NCBI GenBank assembly: GCA_002686265.1
Contig: NZBA01000096.1
Location: 50,211-114,210, forward strand
DNA: 64,000 nt
Source: Planctomycetota bacterium
Lineage (GTDB): Bacteria; Planctomycetota; UBA1135; GCA-002686595
Direction of reading: 5' to 3'
The notes under the pieces are model-generated. The model ran no database searches. It was not told the DNA's origin and worked only from the letters and a program-made list of their open reading frames with translations. Below, piece after piece: positions 18,904 through 27,229 of the stretch. The position numbers were made by a program, and so were the translations under genes. The number at the start of each line of letters is the position of its first letter. The first letter of the stretch is position 1.

Positions 18904-19944
18904 CTAGAGGACCTCGTTCTCGTCGAAACCAGCCTCGTCGGCGGCCGGCGCGGGCACGCTGCGCTCCGTCTCCAGATCGGGCCCGGGTTCGAAGCTGCCG
19001 CGCCATCCGAGGCGCTCCCGCACCCGGCGGTAGGGGTTGGAAGCCGGTCGCGCGAGCAAGGGAAAGGCAGCGTGGTGACGCCGGACGCGCACCTCGTCGC
19101 CCTCCTTGAGGGGCTGGAACCCCTGGCCGTCCACCGCCAGGGTCGTCAGGCCGCTGGTCTGTTCGACGCGCACGTGCAGGACGCTGTCGGGGTGCGTCAC
19201 CAGGGCGCGGTGCGAGAGGGATTGGGGGCAGATCGGAGTGACGACGATGCCGCGCATGGAGGGCGCTAGGATCGGACCTCCGGCGGCCAGGGAGTGGGCC
19301 GTCGAGCCGCTCGGCGTGGCCAGGATCAGGCCGTCCGCGCGGTAGTCGCTGACCCATTGCTCGCCGATGCGCAGGGAGAGGGTCAGCATGGCCTGAACCG
19401 CGCCACGCTCGACGAGCACGTCGTTGAGGGCGATCTTGCGCCCGCCCGCTCCGCGCCCACCGTTGACCTCGGCCGTCAGCCGCATGCGCGGCTCGAGCAC
19501 GCTCTCGCCGGTGAGCACCTCCTCGAGGGCCACCTCCCAGTCCCGCACCTCGACCGAGGCCAGGAAACCGACCCGACCGAAGTTGATGCCGATGGTCGGC
19601 ACGGGATGGCGCGCGAAGGCCCGCGCGCAGGAGAGGATCGATCCGTCGCCCCCGAGGACGATCGCGAGGTCGGGGAGCTCGGCCACCGGCTTGCCCCGTC
19701 TTCGCTCGGCCTCGGCCGTGAAGGTGCGCAGGTCACGCACGACGTCCACGGTCCCGACGCGTTCGGCGATCCAGGGCTCGAGCTCCTCGAGCAGGGCATC
19801 GACCTCGGTCTTGCTGCTGTCCGCCAGCACGAGGGCACGCCGCACCTCCCGCTCGAAGGGCTTGCGCTCGGAGGCACGGGGCGAGGGCGCCGCCGACTCC
19901 CAGGACTCTGCGTCGGGACGGCGCGAAGCGGCCGGTCCCTTCAC
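18904..19944 (-). CDS. nadK: NAD kinase
   Basis: Phosphorylates NAD to NADP. The 346-residue protein has the GGDGS motif in AIVLGGDGSILSCARAF, the NDVLVERG motif, TPSGSTAHSLAAGGPI and a C-terminal LAVDGQ strand, all hallmarks of NadK. The start is GTG 19944, which overlaps the dxs stop as GTGA. The first 40 residues (rich in Ser, Arg and Glu) are not part of the conserved fold and the last 40 form an acidic tail, so it is longer than the usual 290-300 residues. Coupling with dxs makes sense because the MEP pathway needs NADPH, but the link is an inference from gene order. Confidence 0.93.
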   Translation of the reverse strand: MKGPAASRRPDAESWESAAPSPRASERKPFEREVRRALVLADSSKTEVDALLEELEPWIAERVGTVDVVRDLRTFTAEAERRRGKPVAELPDLAIVLGGDGSILSCARAFARHPVPTIGINFGRVGFLASVEVRDWEVALEEVLTGESVLEPRMRLTAEVNGGRGAGGRKIALNDVLVERGAVQAMLTLSLRIGEQWVSDYRADGLILATPSGSTAHSLAAGGPILAPSMRGIVVTPICPQSLSHRALVTHPDSVLHVRVEQTSGLTTLAVDGQGFQPLKEGDEVRVRRHHAAFPLLARPASNPYRRVRERLGWRGSFEPGPDLETERSVPAPAADEAGFDENEVL

Positions 19945-21917
19945 GCCTCGCGCGCCCCCTCGATGCGCTCGGCGCCCAACAGAGCGCGCGCGGTGCGGGC
20001 GATGCCGGCCGCGTCGAGGCCCGCCTGGGCGAGTTGCGCGGCGCGGCTGGTCATGTGCGGGACGAAGTGGTCTCCCAGGCCGACCAGACGCACGCGGGCG
20101 CGGGGCGAAGGTAGCCGGTTGTGGGCCTCGAGCACCGCCGAACCGAAGCCCCCGCTGCGCTGGTGCTCCTCGATGGTCACGATATGGCGATAGTCGCGGG
20201 CGTGGCGTGCGAGGAGCTCGCGGTCGAGCGGTTTGGCGAAGCGCGCGTCCACGACGCCCACCTCGAAGCCCTCGCCCCGCAAGCGCTCGGCGGCGGCCTG
20301 CGCCTCGCCGACGAGCGCGCCGTAGGCCCACAGGACCAGCTCCCCGCCCTCGCGCAGCACCTCCGCCCGGCCGGGAACCATGGCGCGTCGCTCGTCGGGG
20401 TGGATCGTCTCCGGATCGGCCGTGGCCGCGCGCGGGTAGCGCATGGCGACTGGACCGTCGAGGCCCAACGACATGGTGAGCATACGCTCGAGGTCGGTGG
20501 CGTCGCGCGGGGCGCAGAGCACCATCCCCGGCAAGGTACGCAGGAAGGCGATGTCGAAGACGCCGTGGTGTGTCGGCCCGTCGGGGCCGACGAGGCCGGC
20601 GCGGTCGAGACAGAAGAGCACCGGCAGCCCCTGCAAGGCGACCTCCTGGAAGACCTGGTCGTAGCCGCGCTGCAGGAAGGTCGAGTAGATCGCCACCACC
20701 GGCCGCATCCCGGCCCGCGCGAGGCCGGCGCTCATGGCCACTGCATGCTGCTCGGTGATTCCGGTGTCGAAGAACCGTCCGGGAAAACGCAGGGCGAAGG
20801 CGTCGAGCCCCGTCCCCGAGGGCATGGCCGCGGTCACGGCCCGCACGCGCGCGTCGCGATCAGCGGCACGCACGAGAGCCTCGGAAAGGACTGTCGTGAA
20901 GGGCGGGCCCGAGGGAGGCGCGGCCCGCGCTCCCGCGGCGCCGAGCTTGCCGGCCTCCGCCCCCGTGCCGATCGTCGGTGCGGCCTGGAGGCCGTGAACG
21001 CGCTCGGGGTGTTCCCTGGCATCGGGGTGTCCCCGGCCCTTCTCGGTCAGCACGTGCAGCAGCACAACCCCGTCGAGGCGCTGCACGCGCTTCAGGTTCT
21101 CCACCAGGCGCTCGACGTCGTGGCCGTCGATCGGCCCCACGTAGGCCACGCCAAGCTCCTCGAAGACGTGCCCGGGAACGAGGCTGTGGCGCACGACCTC
21201 CCCGATCTGGTCGAGGGCACGCGAGGCCCTCGAGCCAATCACGGGGATGGCGTTGATCAAGCTCTGGACCTCCTGCTGCGAGCGCTGGACGAGACGCGAG
21301 GAACGGATGCGCGAGAAGTAGCGAGCCATGGCCCCCACCGAGCGCGCGATCGACCACTCGTTGTCGTTGAGCACGACCAGCAGCGGCGAGGAGAGGGCGC
21401 CGGCGTGGTTGAGCGCTTCGAAGGCCACGCCCGCACCCAGGCTGGCGTCGCCGATGGCGGCCACGACGTGCGGCGGTTCGGGGTCGGCGTCGCAACCGAG
21501 GGCGAGGCCGAGGGCCAGGCTGACGCTGGTCCCCGCGTGGCCCGTGTGGAAGAGGTCGTACTCGGACTCGTCGGGGTGGGTGAAGCCACACAGCCCATCG
21601 GTCTGACGCAGGCTGTGGAAGCGCCCGCGGCGGCCGGTGAGCAACTTGTGTACGTAGGCCTGGTGACTGACGTCCCAGACCAAGCGGTCGCGCCGGAAAT
21701 CGAAACAGTAGTGCAGGGCGCACGAGAGCTCGACGACGCCCAGGTTCGAGCCGAGATGCCCGCCCGTGCGCTGCACGGAGTCGAGCAGGAAGGCGCGCAG
21801 CTCGTCGCAGACGGCCACCAGCTCCGAGGGCGCCAGGCGCCGCAGGTCCTCGGGGGAGTCGATGCCCTCGAGGAACGGAATCGGGGGGCGGGGAATCGAG
21901 TCGTCGGGATGGTGCAT
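19941..21917 (-). CDS. dxs: 1-deoxy-D-xylulose-5-phosphate synthase
   Basis: First enzyme of the MEP isoprenoid pathway; condenses pyruvate and glyceraldehyde-3-phosphate using thiamine diphosphate. At 658 residues it is close to the family size. Motifs: GGHLGSNLGVVELSCALHY, VWDVSHQAYVHKLLTGR, the TPP motif GDASLGAGVAFEAL ... LNDNEWSIARSVG, FFDTGITEQHAV, and DRAGLVGPDGPTHHGVFD. The TPP motif is GDA rather than GDG. The ATG at 21917 (MHHPDDSIPRPPIPFLEGID) fits the family; the region upstream has no similarity. It is followed by nadK in overlap and preceded 146 bases upstream by ispA, so it belongs to an isoprenoid operon. Confidence 0.95.
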   Translation of the reverse strand: MHHPDDSIPRPPIPFLEGIDSPEDLRRLAPSELVAVCDELRAFLLDSVQRTGGHLGSNLGVVELSCALHYCFDFRRDRLVWDVSHQAYVHKLLTGRRGRFHSLRQTDGLCGFTHPDESEYDLFHTGHAGTSVSLALGLALGCDADPEPPHVVAAIGDASLGAGVAFEALNHAGALSSPLLVVLNDNEWSIARSVGAMARYFSRIRSSRLVQRSQQEVQSLINAIPVIGSRASRALDQIGEVVRHSLVPGHVFEELGVAYVGPIDGHDVERLVENLKRVQRLDGVVLLHVLTEKGRGHPDAREHPERVHGLQAAPTIGTGAEAGKLGAAGARAAPPSGPPFTTVLSEALVRAADRDARVRAVTAAMPSGTGLDAFALRFPGRFFDTGITEQHAVAMSAGLARAGMRPVVAIYSTFLQRGYDQVFQEVALQGLPVLFCLDRAGLVGPDGPTHHGVFDIAFLRTLPGMVLCAPRDATDLERMLTMSLGLDGPVAMRYPRAATADPETIHPDERRAMVPGRAEVLREGGELVLWAYGALVGEAQAAAERLRGEGFEVGVVDARFAKPLDRELLARHARDYRHIVTIEEHQRSGGFGSAVLEAHNRLPSPRARVRLVGLGDHFVPHMTSRAAQLAQAGLDAAGIARTARALLGAERIEGAREA

Positions 21918-21934
21918 GGGAGCGTGCGGGCCGG

Positions 21935-22032
21935 GGCGCCCCGGCGACAGACAGTCTGGGACGCAAAGCCGCAGGGGCCAAGGGGGGACTCGGGAACCCG
22001 TGCCGGCCGCCCGGGCAAGGAGCCGGGGCGCC
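21935..22032 (+). ncRNA. Candidate c-di-GMP-I (GEMM)-like structured RNA
   Basis: The 13-base stretch GGGACGCAAAGCC (21958-21970) is identical to the most conserved part of the GEMM/c-di-GMP-I riboswitch and is followed by GCAGGGGCCAAGG, close to the usual continuation. Flanking arms GGCGCCCC (21935-21942) and GGGGCGCC (22025-22032) can form a closing stem, extendable to 11 pairs. GGC (21943-21945) can pair with GCC (21968-21970), and a short AGAC/GTCT hairpin lies inside. The expected AAACC segment and GNRA loop are not clear. The motif is in plus-strand sense, opposite the ispA-dxs operon, so either it is antisense, or a decayed element, or the match is accidental. Confidence 0.35.
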
Positions 22033-22063
22033 GATCCATCACGCGGCCCGTTCCCGCGCCTCT

Positions 22064-22975
22064 TCAGCGGTCGCGCTCGAGAACGCGGGCGACGAGCTGC
22101 ATGGGCAGGCTCGGGGGAGCGAAGCCGAGCTCGCGCCCCTGGTCGGAGGCGAGCTGGCCGAGGCGCGCGGCCTCCCCGCGCGCTCCCTCCAGGCCCAGAG
22201 CCGCCACCAGGGTCCCGCGGTCGTGGCGGGCGTCGGTGCCCGGGGTCTTGCCCAGGGTCGCGGCGTCGCCGGTGACGTCGAGCACATCGTCGATGGCCTG
22301 AAAGCACAGTCCGAGGGTGACGCCGAAGGCGCGCACCGCGGCGCAGCGCTCGTTCTCGGCCCCCGCGGCCATGGCGCCCAGCTCGGCCGAAACGGCGATC
22401 AGGGCGGCGGTCTTGCCCTCGTGCACCGCGCGCACGGCCTCCGCTCGCGCCTCGCTCCCGGCCAGGGCGAGGTCGAGGACCTGGCCGCCGACCAGGCCCG
22501 CGGGTCCCGCGGCGCGCGCCAGGGAGGCGGCCTGCCGCGCCCCGTCGGCCCCCGCCTGCGCCAGGACCCCGAAGGCGCGGGTCAACAGAGCGTCCCCCGC
22601 CAGGACGGCGGTCGCCTCGTCGAACTGCCTATGCACGGTCGGCCGCCCCCTGCGGAGGTCGTCGTCGTCCATGCAGGGTAGATCGTCGTGCACCAAACTG
22701 TAGGTGTGGATCATCTCGACCGCGCCGGCCGAAGCCGCCGCCTGCCCGTCGTCGCCTCCGTGCTCTCGGCACATCAGGCGCACGAGCGCCGGGCGCAGGC
22801 GCTTGCCCCCGCCGAACAGGGCGTGGCGCACGGCCGCGGCCAGGGTCGGCGGCCACTCGTGGGCGTCCGCCAACTGCTCCTCGAGCCGCCCCTCGATCCA
22901 GGCGCGGCTGTCCGCCAGCCAGGCGTCGAGGTGAGCGGGTTCCTGCAAGGGGCTGCTAGCCCTGATCCGGGGCAT
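22064..22975 (-). CDS. ispA: Farnesyl/geranylgeranyl diphosphate synthase
   Basis: This 303-residue polyprenyl synthetase joins IPP to allylic diphosphates. The first aspartate-rich motif is DDLPCMDDDDLRRGRPTVHR and the second is AIDDVLDVTGD; FGGGKRLRPALV and GGQVLDLAL also match. The four-residue spacing in the first motif (DDxxxxD) is typical of bacterial short-chain IspA enzymes, so the product is probably farnesyl or geranylgeranyl diphosphate. The start at ATG 22975 overlaps the end of xseB by 20 bases. The order xseB-ispA-dxs is a classic bacterial cluster, which supports the assignment. Confidence 0.94.
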   Translation of the reverse strand: MPRIRASSPLQEPAHLDAWLADSRAWIEGRLEEQLADAHEWPPTLAAAVRHALFGGGKRLRPALVRLMCREHGGDDGQAAASAGAVEMIHTYSLVHDDLPCMDDDDLRRGRPTVHRQFDEATAVLAGDALLTRAFGVLAQAGADGARQAASLARAAGPAGLVGGQVLDLALAGSEARAEAVRAVHEGKTAALIAVSAELGAMAAGAENERCAAVRAFGVTLGLCFQAIDDVLDVTGDAATLGKTPGTDARHDRGTLVAALGLEGARGEAARLGQLASDQGRELGFAPPSLPMQLVARVLERDR

Positions 22976-23222
22976 CTGGATCCTCGGCGAAGGGCCGCAA
23001 GGTCAGCTCGGCGTCTGCCGCGAGCTCCTCGACCTGTTGCTGATAGGCCTCGAGGGCTGTCCGGCAGCCCTTGAGCAGCCCCACGCCCTCGCGGTAGCGT
23101 TCGAGGGCCTGCTCCAGGCCCAGCCCGCCCTCCTCCAACTCCTCCACGACGGCCTCGAGGCGCGCCAAGCGCCCGTCGAAGTCCTCTCGCTTCCCTCCCT
23201 CCGCGCTCTTCTCCTCGGCCAT
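22956..23222 (-). CDS. xseB: Exodeoxyribonuclease VII small subunit
   Basis: The 88-residue helical protein matches XseB: FDGRLARLEAVVEELEEGGLGLEQALERYREGVGLLKGCRTAL, followed by an acidic tail. With XseA (not in this window) it would degrade single-stranded DNA. The start is taken as ATG 23222 (MAEEKSAEGG); an in-frame ATG at 23231 is equally possible. Its 3' end overlaps ispA by 20 bases, the usual xseB-ispA coupling. Confidence 0.9.
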   Translation of the reverse strand: MAEEKSAEGGKREDFDGRLARLEAVVEELEEGGLGLEQALERYREGVGLLKGCRTALEAYQQQVEELAADAELTLRPFAEDPDAPDQG

Positions 23223-23324
23223 GGGGCGCATCTTAGCCCGGCGGGTCCGGCGCGTCCCCACTCCACCCGGGCCGGCGCACCTATATCTGGGACGGGACTG
23301 CTCCGGAGCTCCCCGAGGCCCATG

Positions 23325-23352
23325 TTGCGGTTATCGGAGGGCGGGATAGAAT
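23325..23352 (+). promoter_or_regulatory. Candidate promoter for the radical SAM gene
   Basis: TTGCGG (23325-23330) and TAGAAT (23347-23352) are separated by 16 bases, close to a sigma-70 -35/-10 pair in an otherwise GC-rich gap. It would give a leader of about 130 bases before the ATG at 23488. Confidence 0.45.
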
Positions 23353-23401
23353 CCGATAGGTGCTAGGAACCCCTGGAGCCCGCTCGGCTCCGGCGCCGAA
23401 A

Positions 23402-23426
23402 GGCTCACGCTTGCGAGAGCTTTTTT
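23402..23426 (+). terminator. Terminator-like hairpin in the leader of the radical SAM gene
   Basis: GCTC-A-CGC pairs with GCG-A-GAGC (23403-23420) and is followed directly by six T residues (23421-23426). It lies between the candidate promoter and the start codon, so it may act as an attenuator. The stem is short (seven pairs with one A-A mismatch). Confidence 0.4.
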
Positions 23427-23487
23427 GGCGCCGCCGCGCGGTCGCCGCCCTCACCCCCCGCTCCGGCACCGAATCGCCCCCGACACC

Positions 23488-25002
23488 ATGAGAGTCGCGC
23501 TGATCTACGCCAAGGCCCAGAACATCAAGGAGAAGGCCGCCACGGTCTTCGCCGATGAGGGCGTCACCAAGGGCGAGCTGGCCCGAGACGAGGTCTACCC
23601 GCCCCTGGGCATCAGCATCCTGGCCGCTTGGCTCGAGCGCGGCGGCCACGAGGTGCGCCTGAAGGACGACTCGATCGACGACATCGACGTCCTGCGGGCG
23701 GACATGGAGTGGTCCGAGGTGATCGGTATCTCGAGCCTGACGCCCAACGCCCGGCGCGCGCGCGAGCTCGGTCAGATCTGCCGCCAGGAGTTCTCCAAGC
23801 CGGTCGTGATGGGCGGCCCGCACCCCACGACCAACCCCGAGTTCTTCCTCGACGCCGGCGCCGCGGACGTCTGCGTGCAGGGCGAGGGCGACGAGACTCT
23901 CCCGGAGCTGCTCGAGATGATCTTCGAGCCCGAACGCTGGGACGAGGTACGCGGGATCACCTTCCTGCGCGACGGCGAGCAGATCGCGACGCCGCGGCGG
24001 CCGCTGATCTCCGACATGGACGAGGTCCCGCGCCCCGCCTACCACCTCTGGGACATCGAGCGCTACATGAAGCTCATGATCAATCCCGGGGTAACCCTGA
24101 TCACGAGCCGCGGCTGTCCGTACGCCTGTACTTTCTGTGACGCGGAGATGACACCGCGCAAGTACCGCGCGATGGGCCCGCAGCAAACGGTCGACTTGAT
24201 GGAGCACATCCTCAAGACCTACAACCCGCCTCAGTTGGTCCTCTTCGACGACCTCTTCACGATCCAGCGCAAGCGGGTGATCGAGACCTGCAAGGAAATC
24301 GTGCGCAGGGACCTGTTCTTCGAGTGGGTCTGCGAGTCCCGGGTCGACACGATGGACTTCGAGATGTTGCGCTGGTTGCGCAAGGCCGGCTGCGTGAAGA
24401 TCTACTATGGGCTCGAGTCGGGTTCGCCCGACATGCTCAACACGATGAAGAAGGGCGTGACGCCCGAGAAAGTGCGACAGGGAGCGAGACTCAATCGCCA
24501 GATCGGGATGTACTTCAAGTTCTTCCTGCTCTACGGCTTCCCCGAAGACACGGTCAAGGACCACCGCCTCACCGAGGAGCTGATCCGCGCCACGCGCCCC
24601 GATGCGGTGTGCTGCGCGATTCTCCAGCCGATCCCCGGCACGGTGGTCTTCGAGCAGCTCAAGCCGCTGTTGACCTTGGACGTGGCGGAGATGGACTTCC
24701 ACTACTGGCACTCGACCGAGAGTTTCAAGCACCCCAACTTCACCCATGAGGAGCTGCACGCCGAGCGCGAGCGGATCCTCAAGGTGCACGCCCAGACGCG
24801 CCACTTCGCCGGGCGCATGCTGCGCAAGCTGGAGCGCCTGTGGGCGCTCATCACGCACCCCGAGCTCCTAGGCGATCTGCTCGAGATCCGCGGCCGCCGC
24901 AAGCGCTTCCTCAGCCGCGTCGCCCAGAGCGACTGGGCCTGGACCCAGACCGAGGAGCGCGACCACGTCGCCATGCAGGTCCCCAAGGTGACCACTGACT
25001 GA
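23488..25002 (+). CDS. B12-binding-domain radical SAM protein
   Basis: This 504-residue protein has an N-terminal cobalamin-binding-like fold (YPPLGISILAAWLERGGHEV ... VVMGGPHPTTNPEFFLDAGA ... GEGDETLPEL) and a radical SAM core with the 4Fe-4S ligands in SRGCPYACTFC (CxxxCxxC). It continues with YYGLESGSPDMLNTMKKG and a C-terminal helical region. It belongs to the BchE/HpnJ-like group, which includes methyltransferases and cyclases. The substrate is not evident. The DxHxxG motif for base-off B12 is not visible, so cobalamin binding is uncertain. It stands alone, with a leader hairpin upstream and a strong terminator downstream. Confidence 0.85.
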   Translation: MRVALIYAKAQNIKEKAATVFADEGVTKGELARDEVYPPLGISILAAWLERGGHEVRLKDDSIDDIDVLRADMEWSEVIGISSLTPNARRARELGQICRQEFSKPVVMGGPHPTTNPEFFLDAGAADVCVQGEGDETLPELLEMIFEPERWDEVRGITFLRDGEQIATPRRPLISDMDEVPRPAYHLWDIERYMKLMINPGVTLITSRGCPYACTFCDAEMTPRKYRAMGPQQTVDLMEHILKTYNPPQLVLFDDLFTIQRKRVIETCKEIVRRDLFFEWVCESRVDTMDFEMLRWLRKAGCVKIYYGLESGSPDMLNTMKKGVTPEKVRQGARLNRQIGMYFKFFLLYGFPEDTVKDHRLTEELIRATRPDAVCCAILQPIPGTVVFEQLKPLLTLDVAEMDFHYWHSTESFKHPNFTHEELHAERERILKVHAQTRHFAGRMLRKLERLWALITHPELLGDLLEIRGRRKRFLSRVAQSDWAWTQTEERDHVAMQVPKVTTD

Positions 25003-25049
25003 CCCAGCCGGAGAAACCGGGCCGGAGGGAAACCCCCCAGCCCGCTCGG

Positions 25050-25086
25050 ACGAGGGCCGCCGAAAAGGTGGCCCTCGTTCATTATC
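25050..25086 (+). terminator. Strong hairpin terminator after the radical SAM gene
   Basis: A 12-pair stem runs 25050-25061 against 25067-25078 (ACGAGGGCC and GGCCCTCGT at the base, one G-U pair) with a GAAAA loop, followed by TTCATT. It sits about 50 bases past the stop codon at 25002. Confidence 0.75.
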
Positions 25087-25304
25087 CCGAGGTCGTTGGC
25101 CGCGCCCCCGGCCGTCCACCCTTGGAAGTTTTCGAGACAAGACACCCGCGCTGGGGCGGCTGGGCGGATAAGCTGCCGGATTCGCGGGTGCCCGGGCAAG
25201 TGCCGAGACACTCCCCGATCGTCCGAGGGGCCGTGCAGGTCCTCACTTCCGGCAGCTTGCGCTGCCCAACCGTTACTGGGCCCGAGAGGCCCTGCGTGGA
25301 CCGC
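25087..25304 (+). promoter_or_regulatory. Leader region of the RNA helicase gene
   Basis: This stretch runs from the terminator to the helicase ATG. It is open in the helicase frame but shows no similarity to the family N-terminus. It probably holds the promoter and a long leader, a common arrangement for cold-induced RNA helicases. I could not identify a specific promoter or cold-shock element. Confidence 0.4.
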
Positions 25305-27128
25305 ATGCCTATCGACTTCCTCGCGTCACCCGACGCCACCGCATCCGTATCGAACGTCTCCGCGGCCCCCGGCCCCTTCGAGGCCGTGCCGCAGGTCCTG
25401 CGCGACGCCCTCGAGGCACGCGGCTTCAGTGAGCTGACCGCTGTCCAGCGCGCCGTGCTCGAATCCGAGGTCGACGGCCGCGACCTGCAGATCTCCTCGC
25501 AGACAGGCTCGGGCAAGACCGTCGCCCTCGGCTTCGTGCTCTCCGGCGAGCTCACGGCGGAACGCAACGGCTCCGGGCCCGAGGCCTTGATCATCGTCCC
25601 GACACGCGAGCTCGCGACGCAGGTATGCGCCGAGCTCGGTTGGCTCATGGCCGCCTTGGGGGACATGAGCGTGGCCTCGGTCACCGGCGGAACGCCCCTG
25701 TTTCGCGATCGCTCACTCCTCGCTCGCCGGCCGCGACTGCTCGTCGGCACCCCCGGACGCCTGCTCGATCACGTCACCAGCGGGCTCCTCGATTTGAGCA
25801 GCGTGCGCGAGCTCGTTCTCGACGAAGCCGACCAGATGCTCGACCTCGGCTTCCGCGAGGAACTCGAGGGCATCCTCGATGCGACGCCGACGACGCGTCG
25901 GACGCATCTGCTCTCGGCCACTTTCCCCAAGGGCATCCAGCAGCTGGCGAGCCGCTACCAGCGTGATCCCTTCACGATCGAGGGTACGCGCCTGGGCAAG
26001 GCGAACGAGGACATCGAGCACACGGGGCACATCGTGCACCAGCGCGACCGCTACGCCGCCCTGGTCAACCTGCTGTTGCAAGCCGATGGTGAGCGCACGC
26101 TCGTCTTCGTGGAGCGACGCACGGACGCGCTGGAGGTGGCCTCGCGCCTCGAAGCGGACGGGTTCGAGGCGTTGCCGCTCAGTGGTGAACTGGCCCAGAG
26201 CCAACGCGAGCGCACCTTGGCCACCTTCCGGGCAGGGCGCGCCACGGGGCTCGTCGCCACCGACGTGGCCGCGCGCGGCTTGGACGTGCCCGACATCACG
26301 ATGGTGATCCACACCGCGCCTCCTCTCGACTCCCAGGTGTACACGCACCGCAGCGGCCGCACCGGGCGCGCCGGCAAGCGCGGGCGCAGCGTCCTCCTCG
26401 CGCCCCCCAACCGCCGACGCCGGGTCGAGTCGCTCCTAGCTCAGGCCGGCGTCCGCCTGCACTGGAGCCCGATGCCCACCGCCGCCGAGGTTCGCGCCCG
26501 GCTCGCCACGCGCGCGCGCACCGCCCTGCGGGAGCAGCTGGCCGCCGATCTCGCCGCCGGCCCGCCCGACGCTCACCTCGCCCACGCCGAGGAGCTGCTC
26601 GCAGACCGTGACGCCACCGCCGTGGTGGCCGCGCTGCTGGCACGCCTGACGCCCGCTGGGCGGGTCGAACCTCAGGATGTGGGGAACCCACGCACGAGCG
26701 CCGAGCCGCGACGCCCACAGGGCAGACCGCAGTACGGCTCGCAGAACGGCTCGCAGCGCGGCCCGCAGTACGGCTCGCAGGGCAGGCCGCAGTACGGCTC
26801 GCAGAACGGCTCGCAGGGCAGACCGCAGAACGGCTCGCAGCGCCGCGCGGCGGGGGGCCCCGGTTTCGAGCGCTTCTTCATCAACTGGGGCCTCAACCAG
26901 GGCGCCACGCCTAGCCGCCTCCTGGCCGCCATCTGTCGTCGCGGTGAAGTGACGGGCGCGGACATCGGCTCGATCGCTGTACACCCCAACGCGAGCACCT
27001 TCGACGTGAACTCCGCCGTGGCGGAGCGCTTCGAGCACCTCGCCGGCCGGCGCGATCCGCGCGACCCCAAGACCCACATCCGGCCTGACCGCAATCCGCG
27101 GGCCCAGGCCCGCCCTCGGCGTTCCTGA
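25305..27128 (+). CDS. DEAD-box RNA helicase, DbpA/CsdA-like
   Basis: An ATP-dependent RNA helicase of 607 residues. Motifs in order: GFSELTAVQRAVL (Q motif), SSQTGSGKT (I), VPTRELA (Ia), VGTPGRLLDH (Ib), LVLDEADQML (II), LLSATFP (III), TLVFVERRTDA (IV), ATDVAARGLDVPD (V), HRSGRTGRAGKRG (VI). After a helical linker comes a low-complexity segment of four-residue units (QxGS/QGRP), then a DbpA-type RNA-binding domain (FFINWGLNQGATPSRLLAAI ... VNSAVAERFEHLAGR). Such proteins act in ribosome assembly or RNA decay. The ATG at 25305 is chosen because the conserved region begins shortly after it. Confidence 0.93.
   Translation: MPIDFLASPDATASVSNVSAAPGPFEAVPQVLRDALEARGFSELTAVQRAVLESEVDGRDLQISSQTGSGKTVALGFVLSGELTAERNGSGPEALIIVPTRELATQVCAELGWLMAALGDMSVASVTGGTPLFRDRSLLARRPRLLVGTPGRLLDHVTSGLLDLSSVRELVLDEADQMLDLGFREELEGILDATPTTRRTHLLSATFPKGIQQLASRYQRDPFTIEGTRLGKANEDIEHTGHIVHQRDRYAALVNLLLQADGERTLVFVERRTDALEVASRLEADGFEALPLSGELAQSQRERTLATFRAGRATGLVATDVAARGLDVPDITMVIHTAPPLDSQVYTHRSGRTGRAGKRGRSVLLAPPNRRRRVESLLAQAGVRLHWSPMPTAAEVRARLATRARTALREQLAADLAAGPPDAHLAHAEELLADRDATAVVAALLARLTPAGRVEPQDVGNPRTSAEPRRPQGRPQYGSQNGSQRGPQYGSQGRPQYGSQNGSQGRPQNGSQRRAAGGPGFERFFINWGLNQGATPSRLLAAICRRGEVTGADIGSIAVHPNASTFDVNSAVAERFEHLAGRRDPRDPKTHIRPDRNPRAQARPRRS
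26718..26837 (+). repeat. Ten tandem 12-bp units inside the helicase gene
   Basis: Ten in-frame 12-base units encode QGRP, QYGS, QNGS, QRGP, QYGS, QGRP, QYGS, QNGS, QGRP, QNGS. Units are near-identical at the DNA level (CAGTACGGCTCG, CAGAACGGCTCG, CAGGGCAGACCG). Copy number can change without a frameshift. It makes a Gln/Gly/Ser linker before the RNA-binding domain. Confidence 0.95.
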
Positions 27129-27229
27129 GCCGCCGCAGCTCCCGTCGATGCCAGCGGGTTCGGGCGGAAGCGAGCGCCCGGCTCCGTCGGGACCTCGCCG
27201 GCCGAACGCGGCCGAGGCGGTCAGCGGCC

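Noticed and set aside
26718..26837. Possible CRISPR-like array
   Set aside because: Units are 12 bases, contiguous, in frame and inside a helicase gene; there are no spacers.
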